A stretch of 12,820 bases of DNA from Candidatus Zhuqueibacterota bacterium (GCA_003854995.1 RQOI01000068.1:1-12820), one strand, 5' to 3'. Shown: positions 1 to 12,820, counted from the first letter of the stretch. A program made the numbers and translations. The notes: a model not told the origin generated them from the sequence alone.

Positions 1-73
1 AATGGATATTCTGGGCGATCTTATAGAGGGCTGTGTGCTTTTTTATCAGGTTCTTGAGGCTTTTGCTGCCTGT

Positions 74-110
74 AACTGACGTTTTACAAAATTTGTGAAA
101 AAGGTCAGTT
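74..110. repeat. Imperfect inverted repeat downstream of gltD
   Basis: A 7-bp perfect outer stem (AACTGAC at 74-80, GTCAGTT at 104-110) encloses an AT-rich interior that is itself partly palindromic (TTTT against AAAA, CA against TG). It lies 100 nt past the gltD stop on the minus strand. On the plus strand it overlaps the TGA (77-79) of a short reading frame that begins at the window edge. It could be a terminator shared by gltD and a convergent gene lying mostly outside the window, but neither side carries a clear T-run, so that role is a guess. The rest of 1-209 shows no gene I can support. Confidence 0.35.
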
Positions 111-209
111 TCTGGCAAGTCGATATAAGTTCAACACCAGCCGCAAAAACACAAAGGATCTCGAGAAAAGACTGAATGTCCAGTTATCAGCTCTGCATTG
201 GGCGTAAAA

Positions 210-1626
210 TCAGGACTGTTTGAGAAAGATATTCGCCCCTGCCGCAGCGCGGCGTCCCTGATAGATGGCTCGCACCACGAGAGACGCGCCGAGCACGGCG
301 TCGCCGGCGGCAAAAACGCCTTTTTCAGTGGTCATCATATTGGCGTCCACGACAATATTGCCGCGCTGGTCTGTCCGCAGGCCGAAATCTTGCACCAGCG
401 GCCCTGGCGCAACGTGCAAAAAACCCATGGCCAGCAGGACGAGATCCGCATCGAGCTCAAATTCAGAGCCGGCGATCTCTCGCCTCGTCCATTTTTCAGC
501 CGCAGCCTGCTGCCAGTCGAGACGAAGGGCCTTGAGTTTTTTCACCGCGCCATCGACACCTTCAAGCGCCGTCGTCTGAACCGACCAGTGCCGGTCGCAG
601 CCCTCCTGGTGCGATGACGAGGTGCGATAGATCGTTGGCCACTCGGGCCAGGGATTGCGCGACGCTCGACTCTGCGGCGGTTTGGGCAGCAGCTCAAGCT
701 GCGTCACGCTGCGCGCACCCTGTCGGATGCTGGTGCCGACGCAGTCGGAACCGGTGTCGCCGCCGCCGATGACGATGACGTGCTTGTCTCTGGCCGTAAT
801 CTGCTTTGCCGACGAGACATCGCCGGCATTCACCTTGTTCTGCTGCTGCAAAAATTCCATGGCAAAGTGAACGCCGTCGAGCTCACGCCCGGGGACGGGC
901 AAATCTCGCGGTACGGTTGCGCCGGCGGCGATGATGACGGCGTGAAAGGAGCGCTGCAGGTAATGAACCGACAAATCCACGCCGACATCGACACCCGTCT
1001 CAAAGGTGACGCCCTCTTTCGCCATCTGCTCCATGCGGCGGTCGAGAATCCATTTCTCCAGTTTGAAATCGGGAATGCCATAGCGCAGCAGGCCGCCGAT
1101 GCGGTCGGCGCGTTCCATCAAGACGACATCGTGACCAGCGCGCGCCAGTTGCTGGGCAGCGGCCAGACCGGCCGGGCCTGAACCAATGACAGCGATTCGC
1201 TTGTTCGTTTTTTTTATCGGGACATTGGGATTGATCCAGCCCTCGCGAAATCCGCGCTCAACGATCTGCAGTTCGATGTGTTTGATGTTCACCGGCAATT
1301 GGCTGATGCCCAGAGTGCATGCTGTCTCGCACGGCGCCGGGCAGATGCGTCCGGTGACCTCGGGAAAGTTGTTCGTCGAATGCAGCACCTCCAATGCGCG
1401 CCGCCAGTGATTCTTGTAGACGAGATCGTTAAAATCGGGAATGCGATTTTCCAGCGGACAGCCGTACATATGGCAGGATGGCACGCCGCAATCCATGCAG
1501 CGCGCCGCCTGCTCGATCAATCTGGTCTCGGGCAGCAACTGCTCGAATTCCCCATAGTCGCGCACCCGCTGGTGCACCAGCCGCTTTGGCGCCTCCTCGC
1601 GGGCGTATTCCATAAATCCGGTTGCC

Positions 1627-1634
<8 letters not shown>
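210..1634 (-). CDS. gltD: Glutamate synthase (NADPH) small (beta) subunit
   Basis: The protein is the electron-input subunit of glutamate synthase (GOGAT). It oxidises NADPH on FAD and passes electrons through iron-sulfur clusters to GltB in the cytoplasm. From the chosen start it has 474 aa, the usual length. The N-terminal cluster domain shows C46, C49, C54 and C59 (CMDCGVPSC then GCP), followed by C98, C102 and C106. GSGPAG at 151-156 is the FAD-binding Rossmann motif, GGGDTGSDC at 290-298 the NADPH-binding one, and a C-terminal GVFAAGD...GASLVVRAI segment is the second FAD-contact motif. The frame is open further upstream to 1736, but only inside gltB. ATG codons at 1637 and 1634 are adjacent; GAGGAGG (1641-1647) lies 6 nt from the second, and the family usually begins like MARATGF, so 1634 is chosen. 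The gene overlaps the gltB end by 8 nt. No broken motif was seen. Confidence 0.96.
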
Positions 1635-6192
<4,558 letters not shown>

Positions 6193-6267
6193 CATACCCT
6201 TGCAATGGCAAAAGAAATGCCGATAATGTATGAAAATCCGCATTTCGTCGCTGGATGAAAATAGAAG

Positions 6268-6282
6268 TTAATATCATATTAA
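6268..6282. promoter_or_regulatory. Possible operator dyad upstream of gltB
   Basis: TTAATATCATATTAA is a perfect dyad with 7-nt arms around a central C, lying 75 nt upstream of the chosen gltB ATG. Such a site could bind a dimeric regulator of gltBD. The region is AT-rich, so chance symmetry is quite possible and no regulator gene is in the window. Confidence 0.25.
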
Positions 6283-6473
6283 TCATTTAGTTACGATGTT
6301 TCATATTCATTCAGAACTCATCGGGTAAAGCGCAATAAAATACAAAATTGATTGATTTCCTGCAAAAATCGACAATATTGTTTGAATTCGCGCCAAGATC
6401 TTTGCATGACTTGGAGAGAGGAGATGAAGTGGCTGGCACAGTAGACGCAACATCAGAAATGACAATATATTAT

Positions 6474-6509
6474 CCCTGCGTCAAAACAGCGGACATTTTT
6501 GACGCAGGG
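6474..6509. repeat. Perfect 13-bp hairpin downstream of the TPR gene
   Basis: CCCTGCGTCAAAA (6474-6486) and TTTTGACGCAGGG (6497-6509) are exact reverse complements separated by 10 nt. As RNA on either strand this would be a strong stem-loop. It lies about 70 nt past the TPR stop codon and could end that transcript or protect its 3' end. On the minus strand it is followed by ATAATATATTG rather than a T-run, so it is not a textbook intrinsic terminator. Confidence 0.75.
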
Positions 6510-6567
6510 TGCACAATTTCTGACAACAGTGTATCGTTGATGAAAACGATCCGACGTTATTGTGCAC
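6509..6567. repeat. 9-bp inverted repeat enclosing a 6-bp hairpin
   Basis: GTGCACAAT (6509-6517) pairs exactly with ATTGTGCAC (6559-6567). Between the arms ATCGTT (6533-6538) and AACGAT (6545-6550) form a small hairpin with a 6-nt loop. The outer stem directly abuts the 13-bp hairpin at 6474-6509, sharing one base. The whole three-stem block begins only 11 nt after the TPR stop codon on the minus strand. Confidence 0.6.
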
Positions 6568-6578
6568 ATCGGATGGGA

Positions 6579-7340
6579 TCACAGTTTATTGGCTATCTCT
6601 TTTTGGCGTTCGGCAGCCTCGGCCTTGTATTTGGGATCCATGCTCTTGACCGATTGCAGCGAGGCCACGGTCTGATATTCAGCGTTGGCCTTGTCCCATG
6701 CATTCATTTCTTCATAGGTGAGGCCGAGCTCCAGGTGATGATTGATGTTGGTCGGATTGAGGGCGATCGCTTTTTTAAAATGCTCTTCCGCTTTTTCCAG
6801 GCTCGCCGGCGGCAAGCCGCCGTAGAGCACCTTGGCAAAAGCTTTCGACACGCCGCTCAGCGTCGCGACCTTGCGATGCCAGCGGGCATACACATGGTGT
6901 GCGGTGTCATTATCGGGATTGAGCTCGATGGCTTTTTCAGCTTCTTCTTTCACAGATTGCGACAGCTGCACCTGTTCCTTTTTGCCGGCCATGAGCGCCA
7001 CCCGCCCGATGGCGACGGAGAGGTAGAGGTGCGCCATGTCGCTGTCCGGGCAAATGCCAATGGCCTTCCGGGCAAATTCCTCGGCTTTGTTAAAATATTC
7101 GATGCGCTCTTCTTTGCCTTGCTTCTCATCGCCAATATCGGCCAAAGTTCTGGAAACTTTCCAGGCGGCCTCGCAACTCCCCTCATCCGCCGCAAAGGCG
7201 GCCTGAAAAGCCGCCAGCGCCGCTTCATTGTCGAGGGCATCGTAGGCCGCATCGCCTTTGGCAAGAAATTCCGCAACTGTCTCAGCCTGCGCAATCGTCA
7301 AAAACATGAAAATCGTCAACAACGAAAAAATGAGTCTCAT
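6579..7340 (-). CDS. Secreted TPR protein, RMDN-like
   Basis: This 253-aa protein starts with a clear Sec signal peptide (MRLIFSLLTIFMFLTIAQA, cut before E20), so it should be periplasmic. The rest is helical with tetratricopeptide-like units: GDAAYDALDNEAALAAFQAA near residues 29-48, EEFARKAIGICPDSDMAHLY, EEAEKAIELNPDNDTAHHVY, and AEEHFKKAIALNPTNINHHL followed by LGLTYEEM. From about residue 130 the order of motifs (HHVYARWHRKVATLS, then a linker with LYGGLPPASLEKA, then the next TPR) resembles the eukaryotic regulator of microtubule dynamics (RMDN/FAM82) family; this is from memory, not a search. No catalytic motif is visible, and a scaffold or binding role is the safest reading. The ATG at 7340 has AAGGAG (7347-7352) 6 nt upstream. 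The gene lies 64 nt after the beta-barrel gene and is probably co-transcribed with it. Confidence 0.85.
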   Translation of the reverse strand: MRLIFSLLTIFMFLTIAQAETVAEFLAKGDAAYDALDNEAALAAFQAAFAADEGSCEAAWKVSRTLADIGDEKQGKEERIEYFNKAEEFARKAIGICPDSDMAHLYLSVAIGRVALMAGKKEQVQLSQSVKEEAEKAIELNPDNDTAHHVYARWHRKVATLSGVSKAFAKVLYGGLPPASLEKAEEHFKKAIALNPTNINHHLELGLTYEEMNAWDKANAEYQTVASLQSVKSMDPKYKAEAAERQKEIANKL

Positions 7341-7404
7341 TGCTCTCTCCTTTTTTTCAGTTCAGTGGATGATGTGGCTTTATTTTCTGGTCATATGGAA
7401 ATAT

Positions 7405-8679
7405 TCAGTATCGAATGGCAATGCTCGTCGCTACGCCAAAGCCCTTTGACGCCCAGGAGGTGATGCCGCCATAGGTTCGGAAAGCGATATCCCAGCAGAA
7501 CCGGTCAAAGGCGAGCCCCATGCCGCCGGAATAATGATTTTCGTAATTGCCACCGAAAGAGGCGCCGATGCGAAATCGAAACACGTTGTTCGGCAGGAAT
7601 TCAACACCCAGAGCAAGACGGGGCTTGAAGGCGAAAAACTCTGCATCATCAAAGCCCTGCTCATATTCCGTATTCAGATACCATCTCTTCGCCTGCAAAG
7701 GCAGCATCATGCCAAGACGCAGGACGCTCGGCAGAGAGATGGTGAATTTATCGACCGCAATGGATGTGTCTTGTGTCAAAAACAGAGAATCAACAGTGCC
7801 GTTGGCTTGCAGCAGAGACTCGATTCTTTCTTCATTTACGTCAAAAGTGAAGGAGAGCTCGCGCGACCGTTTGTCCCAGTCCATGGTCGAATGAAGGTTC
7901 TCGATGACAACGGCGAGGCGAAAGTCATTGTACAACGCGACCGTTGTTCCCACGGTCACACCGTAGCCGACGCCTCCCTCGGAATATTCCGCCTTGATCG
8001 AGCCATCGCCGTCGAGAGAGCTGTAGGTTGTTTGGGCAAAAAAGCGGGATTCAGTGACGCGGGTGTAGGAGAGACCGTAGAGATAGCGGAAATTGACGCC
8101 AAAGCCAAAGTTTTTGACGACAGAATTTTCAAAATAAAAGCTGTGTCCCAGCGCCAGTCCCGCTGCCGCAACGGTCAAGCCATCCCCCTTCACTGGATCA
8201 AACTTGTAGACGCGATTGATTTCGTTGCCCCTGAATGCCAGTTCGAACAGCTCGCGGGCGAACAGGCTGGAGTAGCTTGAAAAGCCACGAATTCCGATGG
8301 CGACCGGGCCATAGCCGATGCTGAATGCCTGCAACTTGGCGTCAGAACGCAGGCTCACACCTTCTTCCGGAATCTCGCCGAGAATATAGTCAATTTCCTT
8401 CTCATCCAGATAGTCGCCGACATAACGCTGATAGGTGACGTGCGAGATCGAGTTGTTCGCCACTTCGGCGCCGATCCCAAGTATGTTCATGGAAAACTTG
8501 CGGTTATGATTGAGATAGAGATTGGCCGGGTTGCTGAACATCGCCTCGGCACCCTGCGCCATGGCGGAATAGGCGCCGCCGAGGGCATATTGACGCGCAT
8601 TGCCAAATATCTCGGAGGCCTGCGGGGAAATGGCGAGAGAAGCGACAAAAAGTGAGGTTGTCAGAATGCACTTTTTCAC
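7405..8679 (-). CDS. Outer-membrane beta-barrel protein, PorV/OmpP1 type
   Basis: I call GTG at 8679, giving 424 aa that begin (M)KKCILTTSLFVASLAIS, a Sec signal peptide ending near SPQAS. The mature protein opens with FGNARQYALGGAYSAMAQ then FSNPANL, the start typical of PorV/PorQ and OmpP1/FadL-like barrels. Many alternating hydrophobic/aromatic strands follow (FGFGVNFRYLYGLSY, GGVGYGVTVGTTVALY, RFRIGASFGG), and the chain ends in Tyr (ATSIAIRY), as expected for BAM-dependent insertion. The frame is open upstream to 8778, but that extension would precede the signal peptide and be encoded across the ahcY terminator hairpin, so I reject it; GTG at 8685 is an alternative. No strong Shine-Dalgarno is visible. 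Its substrate is unknown. PorV acts in type IX secretion, yet no other such gene is here, so I do not assign that role. Confidence 0.82.
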   Translation of the reverse strand: MKKCILTTSLFVASLAISPQASEIFGNARQYALGGAYSAMAQGAEAMFSNPANLYLNHNRKFSMNILGIGAEVANNSISHVTYQRYVGDYLDEKEIDYILGEIPEEGVSLRSDAKLQAFSIGYGPVAIGIRGFSSYSSLFARELFELAFRGNEINRVYKFDPVKGDGLTVAAAGLALGHSFYFENSVVKNFGFGVNFRYLYGLSYTRVTESRFFAQTTYSSLDGDGSIKAEYSEGGVGYGVTVGTTVALYNDFRLAVVIENLHSTMDWDKRSRELSFTFDVNEERIESLLQANGTVDSLFLTQDTSIAVDKFTISLPSVLRLGMMLPLQAKRWYLNTEYEQGFDDAEFFAFKPRLALGVEFLPNNVFRFRIGASFGGNYENHYSGGMGLAFDRFCWDIAFRTYGGITSWASKGFGVATSIAIRY

Positions 8680-8709
8680 GTCCACACCCAAAATTGTCCT
8701 TGCCGGCGA

Positions 8710-8748
8710 AAAGTGAAGCAAAGAGACCGGCGCGATCAGCCGGTCTCT
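8710..8748 (-). terminator. Probable intrinsic terminator after ahcY
   Basis: AGAGACCGGC (8722-8731) and GCCGGTCTCT (8739-8748) form a perfect 10-bp stem with a 7-nt loop, starting 11 nt past the ahcY stop on the minus strand. It is followed by TTTGCTTCACTTTTC, which is T-rich but interrupted. It should end, or reduce, transcription from the metK-ahcY side before the beta-barrel gene. Confidence 0.72.
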
Positions 8749-8759
8749 GAATATAATCA

Positions 8760-10019
8760 TTATGTGCCCATTTGCCAAGAAGAAAGATATTCTTTTTGTT
8801 CTTCTGTGAGCTCATCAATTTCGATCCCCATGCTCTGCAGCTTGAGCCGGGAGACCCAGTCTTCAATCGAGTCGGGCACCTCATGCACGCGAACATCCAG
8901 CTGTGCGCCCTGTCGAACCGCCCATTCGGTCGCGAGCGCCTGCGTGGCAAAACTCATATCCATGACAGAAGCCGGGTGTCCTTCGGCGGCAGCCAGGTTG
9001 ATCAAACGTCCTTCGGCAAGAACATAAATTCTGCGGCTGCCGGGCAAAACATACTCCTGGACGAGATGGCGCACCTCTTTCGGGTCGGCGATGGCGATTT
9101 CCTTCAAGCCGTCCAGGTCTATTTCCACATTAAAGTGACCCGAGTTGGCGACGATGGCGCCGTCCTTCATCAACAGCATGTGTTCGGGACGGATGACATG
9201 AAGATCGCCGGTGAGGGTGCAAAAGAGATCGCCGATCTTTGCCGCTTCCATCATCGGCATGACGCGAAAGCCATCCATTGCGGCTTCGAGCGCACGAATC
9301 GGATCCACTTCAGTGACGATCACATTGGCGCCCATGCCACGGCAGCGTGTGGCAAAACCACGACCGCACCAGCCATAGCCGGCGACGACGACATTCTTTC
9401 CAGCCAACAGCACATCTGTCGCACGGATGATGCCGTCCACGGTGGATTGACCGGTGCCGTATCGGTTGTCAAATAGATTCTTCGTCGTGGCATCGTTCAC
9501 CGCTATGACCGGGAATTTCAGGGCGCCGTCATGCGCCATGGCGCGCAGGCGAATGACGCCCGTCGTCGTCTCCTCCATGGACGCAATGATCTGTTTGGCG
9601 ACCTCCGGATAACCGTGATGAATTTCCGAGACCAGATCAGCGCCATCATCCATGGTCACCACCGGGCCATGATCGATGGCCGCATATAAATGCTTGTAAT
9701 AGGTCGCGTGATCTTCGCCATTGATGGCAAAGACCGGCACCTTAGAATCCCGCACCAGCGCTGCGGCGACGTCATCCTGCGTTGATAGCGGATTCGATGC
9801 GCACAAGGCCACATCCGCGCCGCCCGCCTTTAAAGTGCGAATGAGGTTGGCCGTCTCGGCCGTCACGTGCAGACAGGCGGACATCTTTTTGCCGGCCAGG
9901 GGTTTTTCTTTTTCAAAACGCTCGCGCACCAGTCGGAGCACCGGCATATCGCGCTCAGACCAGGCAATCCGAACCGCGCCCTTGTCCGCCAGGTTCATAT
10001 CTTTGATATCGTAATTCAC
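8760..10019 (-). CDS. ahcY: Adenosylhomocysteinase (SAH hydrolase), short form
   Basis: The enzyme reversibly splits S-adenosylhomocysteine into adenosine and homocysteine, removing the inhibitory product of SAM-dependent methylation. It has 419 aa and matches the shorter archaeal/thermophile-style form rather than the longer, roughly 470-aa proteobacterial form with an insert. Visible motifs: HVTAET at 51-56, the DDG at 124-126, E149, the pair K180/D184 in TKNLFDNRYGTGQS, the NAD site GYGWCGRG at 214-221, SGHFNVEID, and EGHPASVMDMSF. The C-terminus ends LTEEQKEYLSSWQMGT. The frame can start at a GTG at 10055 overlapping the metK stop, but CGGAGGAT precedes the GTG at 10019 and the family starts at (M)NYDIKDMNLADKG, so 10019 is chosen. 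It follows metK by 32 nt, and the two form a SAM synthesis and recycling pair. Confidence 0.96.
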   Translation of the reverse strand: MNYDIKDMNLADKGAVRIAWSERDMPVLRLVRERFEKEKPLAGKKMSACLHVTAETANLIRTLKAGGADVALCASNPLSTQDDVAAALVRDSKVPVFAINGEDHATYYKHLYAAIDHGPVVTMDDGADLVSEIHHGYPEVAKQIIASMEETTTGVIRLRAMAHDGALKFPVIAVNDATTKNLFDNRYGTGQSTVDGIIRATDVLLAGKNVVVAGYGWCGRGFATRCRGMGANVIVTEVDPIRALEAAMDGFRVMPMMEAAKIGDLFCTLTGDLHVIRPEHMLLMKDGAIVANSGHFNVEIDLDGLKEIAIADPKEVRHLVQEYVLPGSRRIYVLAEGRLINLAAAEGHPASVMDMSFATQALATEWAVRQGAQLDVRVHEVPDSIEDWVSRLKLQSMGIEIDELTEEQKEYLSSWQMGT

Positions 10020-10023
10020 AGAT

Positions 10024-10028
10024 CCTCC
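10024..10028 (-). promoter_or_regulatory. Ribosome binding site of ahcY
   Basis: GGAGG on the minus strand lies 4 nt before the GTG at 10019. It is the best Shine-Dalgarno match in the metK-ahcY gap and decides between this GTG and the upstream in-frame GTG at 10055. Confidence 0.75.
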
Positions 10029-10051
10029 GTTATCTTTATTATCGAGCCCGG

Positions 10052-11185
<1,134 letters not shown>

Positions 11186-11269
11186 ATGACTCTTTTTCCT
11201 TTCTCCTTAATCTGTTCTGCACATGCAACAAGTTTTCAGGCAGGTTTCTCTCGTAAACAAGCCCGAGCT

Positions 11270-12322
11270 CTAGGCCAGCCTGGCGGCCAATTCCCTTTTC
11301 ATATAATCAATATTGGATATATCCGTTGGATCGACCCTGTTCAGAATGGCCAGATAAAAACTCGCATAATCGATGAGTACAAGCAAAGAGAACAATCTGG
11401 CGATTTTCGAAAGTCCGGAGGATGATATGATGCACGACGGTGCGCCCCGCGCTGTAATAATCTCTCTGCTGATCTCGATGCGGGTGCGCACTCGGTCAGA
11501 TATGGCATCGTCCAGTAAAAAGATGACAAAGACGCGATCGAGAAACGTCGATGCCGGATGCCATCCGACAATGTCGTTATGGTTCATCTCCGGCAAAACA
11601 TTTGCAAAGGCAAGTACTTTGGCATTTTCAGACAGCTGGTTTCGCCAGCGGGTCGGGAGGGCGCTGTCGGGTTCTGCAGCGCCATAAATGATGGGGATGC
11701 GTCCGTACAGCTGGTGCGCCAGCGATAACGCCGGATTATCCGGATTGCCATAGTCCATGTAGTGCTGTCCCAGGGCGCGCGTCAATGTGATCACCTCATC
11801 CACCGAATCATCCTGTTCGGGCAGCAGACCGTAATACTGCAAAATGGCGAGCATGGAGAAAAACATGTATCCCAGCGCCGTCCTGGGCGGCTGGCCGCCC
11901 GGCACTGGCAAAAAGAAAAAGTCGAATTCTGCCGCCAACTTTTCCAACTCGCCATTCGAGCTGATGCCAATGATGTTCTTTGTGCGCCCAATGGCGCTGC
12001 GCAGGGCGGACAGGGTCTCTTCGGTATTCCCGGAATAGCTGCTCGCCAGCACGAGCGTCCTGGAATTAATAAACCTGGGCGCCGTATAATCGCGATGAAC
12101 CAGGAGCGGGATATCCATCTGCTCGAGACACAATCCAGCCAGCAGCTCGCCACCGATGGCAGAGCCGCCCATGCCGGCGACGACAATTTTATCGACAGAT
12201 GACATTAGGGGGAAGGATGTCCCTCTCGCTCTTTGCCATGCTGATTCAATCTGTTTTGGAAAATCGAGAATCAGATCGAACATATTGTCGCGATCGTACT
12301 TTTTTATATCGGCATATAACAT
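11270..12322 (-). CDS. Bifunctional phosphoglucose/phosphomannose isomerase
   Basis: The protein is a SIS-fold isomerase of the archaeal/bacterial PGI/PMI family, expected to interconvert glucose-6-phosphate or mannose-6-phosphate with fructose-6-phosphate. It has 350 aa, the family length. GMGGSAIGG at 50-58 and SSYSGNTEET at 94-103 bind the phosphate. PPRTALGY holds Arg147, RWRNQLSENAK Glu232, EMNHND His248, and the C-terminal PTDISNIDYMKREL Lys342, matching the family's active-site pattern. It is unrelated in length and sequence to the classical, roughly 550-aa Pgi. The ATG at 12322 gives the full family N-terminus (KKYDRDNMFDLI); its ribosome binding site is weak. It lies 15 nt after ptsI and is probably translated from the same mRNA. 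Which substrate matters in vivo cannot be told from sequence. Confidence 0.92.
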   Translation of the reverse strand: MLYADIKKYDRDNMFDLILDFPKQIESAWQRARGTSFPLMSSVDKIVVAGMGGSAIGGELLAGLCLEQMDIPLLVHRDYTAPRFINSRTLVLASSYSGNTEETLSALRSAIGRTKNIIGISSNGELEKLAAEFDFFFLPVPGGQPPRTALGYMFFSMLAILQYYGLLPEQDDSVDEVITLTRALGQHYMDYGNPDNPALSLAHQLYGRIPIIYGAAEPDSALPTRWRNQLSENAKVLAFANVLPEMNHNDIVGWHPASTFLDRVFVIFLLDDAISDRVRTRIEISREIITARGAPSCIISSSGLSKIARLFSLLVLIDYASFYLAILNRVDPTDISNIDYMKRELAARLA

Positions 12323-12337
12323 GGTCGTCTTTAAATT

Positions 12338-12820
12338 TCACCCACGGAGGAGCTTGTCCAGTTTGTCATTGTAAAGAGTTTTGAGATAGGCCTGGACCTC
12401 CTCGGATGTGCTGCCCGCAAGAGCCGCTTTCGCCGCCGCTTCGCAGTCGTGGAAATCCACGTTGCGAATGATCTGCTTGATGAGCAAATGCGATACCGGA
12501 CTGACGCTGAATTCGTCCAATCCCATGCCGATCAGGACCATCGTCATGAGCGGATCGCTCGCCATCTCGCCGCACATCCCGACCCAGACGGCCTGTTGAT
12601 GTCCCTTTTCTATCGTCTGTTGAATGAAGCGCAAGACAGCGGGATTATAGGGCTGGTACAGGTAATCAAGGTTTTTATTGCCGCGATCCACTGCCGTTGC
12701 ATACTGAATGAGATCATTTGTGCCGATGCTCAAGAAATCGCATTCTCTGGCGACGATGTCGGCTGTCGCCGCCGCCGATGGGATTTCGATCATGGCGCCG
12801 ATCGGGATATTGACATTATA
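12338..12820 (-). CDS. ptsI: PTS enzyme I (PEP-protein phosphotransferase), C-terminal part
   Basis: Only the last 160 residues are in the window; the gene continues past the right edge. Enzyme I takes phosphate from phosphoenolpyruvate and passes it to HPr at the head of the sugar phosphotransferase system. The visible part is the C-terminal PEP-binding barrel: IPIGAMIEIPSAA, DFLSIGTNDLIQY, AVDRGN, LYQPYNPAVLRFI, then GMCGEMA with the catalytic-acid cysteine, and GLDEFSVSP. The HPr-binding and phospho-histidine domains are outside the window. A pyruvate phosphate dikinase relative is less likely because the motif spacing and the short C-terminal tail are those of PtsI. The stop lies 15 nt before the isomerase gene. 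Confidence 0.93.
   Translation of the reverse strand, partial: YNVNIPIGAMIEIPSAAATADIVARECDFLSIGTNDLIQYATAVDRGNKNLDYLYQPYNPAVLRFIQQTIEKGHQQAVWVGMCGEMASDPLMTMVLIGMGLDEFSVSPVSHLLIKQIIRNVDFHDCEAAAKAALAGSTSEEVQAYLKTLYNDKLDKLLRG

Larger units (their letters stand above)
6193..6578. other. AT-rich intergenic region between the TPR gene and gltB
   Basis: This is the longest gene-free stretch (386 nt) and is visibly richer in A and T than the coding DNA around it. On the minus strand it should hold the 3' end of the TPR transcript and the promoter and leader of gltB. Seen in it are a compound palindrome at 6474-6567 next to the TPR stop, a 10-nt palindrome ACAATATTGT at 6372-6381 and a 15-nt dyad at 6268-6282. 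I found no convincing sigma-70-type -35/-10 pair, no tRNA and no riboswitch I recognise. A plus-strand frame runs through it but continues antisense through the TPR gene, so I do not call it. Confidence 0.7.

Noticed and set aside
2..79. Short plus-strand frame (25 codons, stop TGA at 77-79) at the left edge, possibly the tail of a convergent gene
   Set aside because: Too short to recognise and the rest lies outside the window. It is only suggestive because an inverted repeat overlaps its stop.
6283..6360. Possible minus-strand promoters for gltB, such as TTTACC and TATGAA 18 nt apart
   Set aside because: Each hexamer matches the sigma-70 consensus at only four of six positions in AT-rich DNA, and the likely lineage may use a different promoter consensus.
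6348..7463. 371-codon plus-strand open frame over the intergenic region and the TPR gene
   Set aside because: Most of it is antisense to the TPR gene, which has a signal peptide, TPR motifs and a good ribosome binding site. The plus frame shows no recognisable domain.
7534..8280. 248-codon plus-strand open frame
   Set aside because: Antisense to the beta-barrel gene, which has a signal peptide, a conserved N-terminus and a C-terminal aromatic residue.
7405..8679. Assignment of the beta-barrel as the PorV subunit of type IX secretion
   Set aside because: Only the general PorV/OmpP1 start is seen and no other secretion component is in the window, so the specific role is unsupported.
11186..11269. 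Leader of metK checked for a SAM-sensing riboswitch
   Set aside because: Only 84 nt long, with weak short repeats and no recognisable SAM riboswitch core.

Overview
The window is a stretch of chromosomal core-metabolism genes, all read on the minus strand. In transcription order (right to left) they are: the C-terminal end of ptsI (PTS enzyme I, cut by the right edge), a bifunctional phosphoglucose/phosphomannose isomerase, metK, ahcY, an outer-membrane beta-barrel protein of PorV/OmpP1 type, a periplasmic TPR protein, gltB and gltD. I see no rRNA, tRNA, CRISPR array, insertion sequence, phage or plasmid gene. The longer plus-strand open frames are antisense shadows of these genes.

The organism is a diderm bacterium, shown by the secreted beta-barrel protein that ends in an aromatic residue. 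The PorV/OmpP1-type start of that protein, the short (about 420 aa) S-adenosylhomocysteinase, the SIS-type PGI/PMI and the GltBD pair together recall FCB-group or candidate-phylum bacteria (Calditrichota/KSB1-like, Ignavibacteria-like). This is an inference from gene style only and no lineage marker is present.

Region 12820-10019 looks like one transcription unit: ptsI, pgi/pmi, metK and ahcY with gaps of 15, 84 and 32 nt. The first two genes serve sugar phosphorylation and hexose-6-phosphate isomerisation. The second two make S-adenosylmethionine and recycle S-adenosylhomocysteine. A 10-bp GC-rich hairpin directly after ahcY (8722-8748) probably ends the unit.

Region 8679-6579 is an envelope pair: the beta-barrel protein and, 64 nt downstream, a signal-peptide TPR protein whose second half resembles the eukaryotic RMDN (regulator of microtubule dynamics) family. 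Region 6578-6193 is the only long non-coding stretch (386 nt). It is AT-rich and holds a compact three-stem palindromic structure next to the TPR stop codon and two AT-rich dyads nearer gltB. Region 6192-210 is the gltB-gltD operon for NADPH-dependent glutamate synthase, with an 8-nt overlap that suggests translational coupling. The left 209 nt hold one imperfect inverted repeat and no gene I can support.

I did not find a new multi-gene system. The observations most worth a second look are the compound palindrome at 6474-6567, the dyads upstream of gltB and the uncharacterised beta-barrel/TPR pair.
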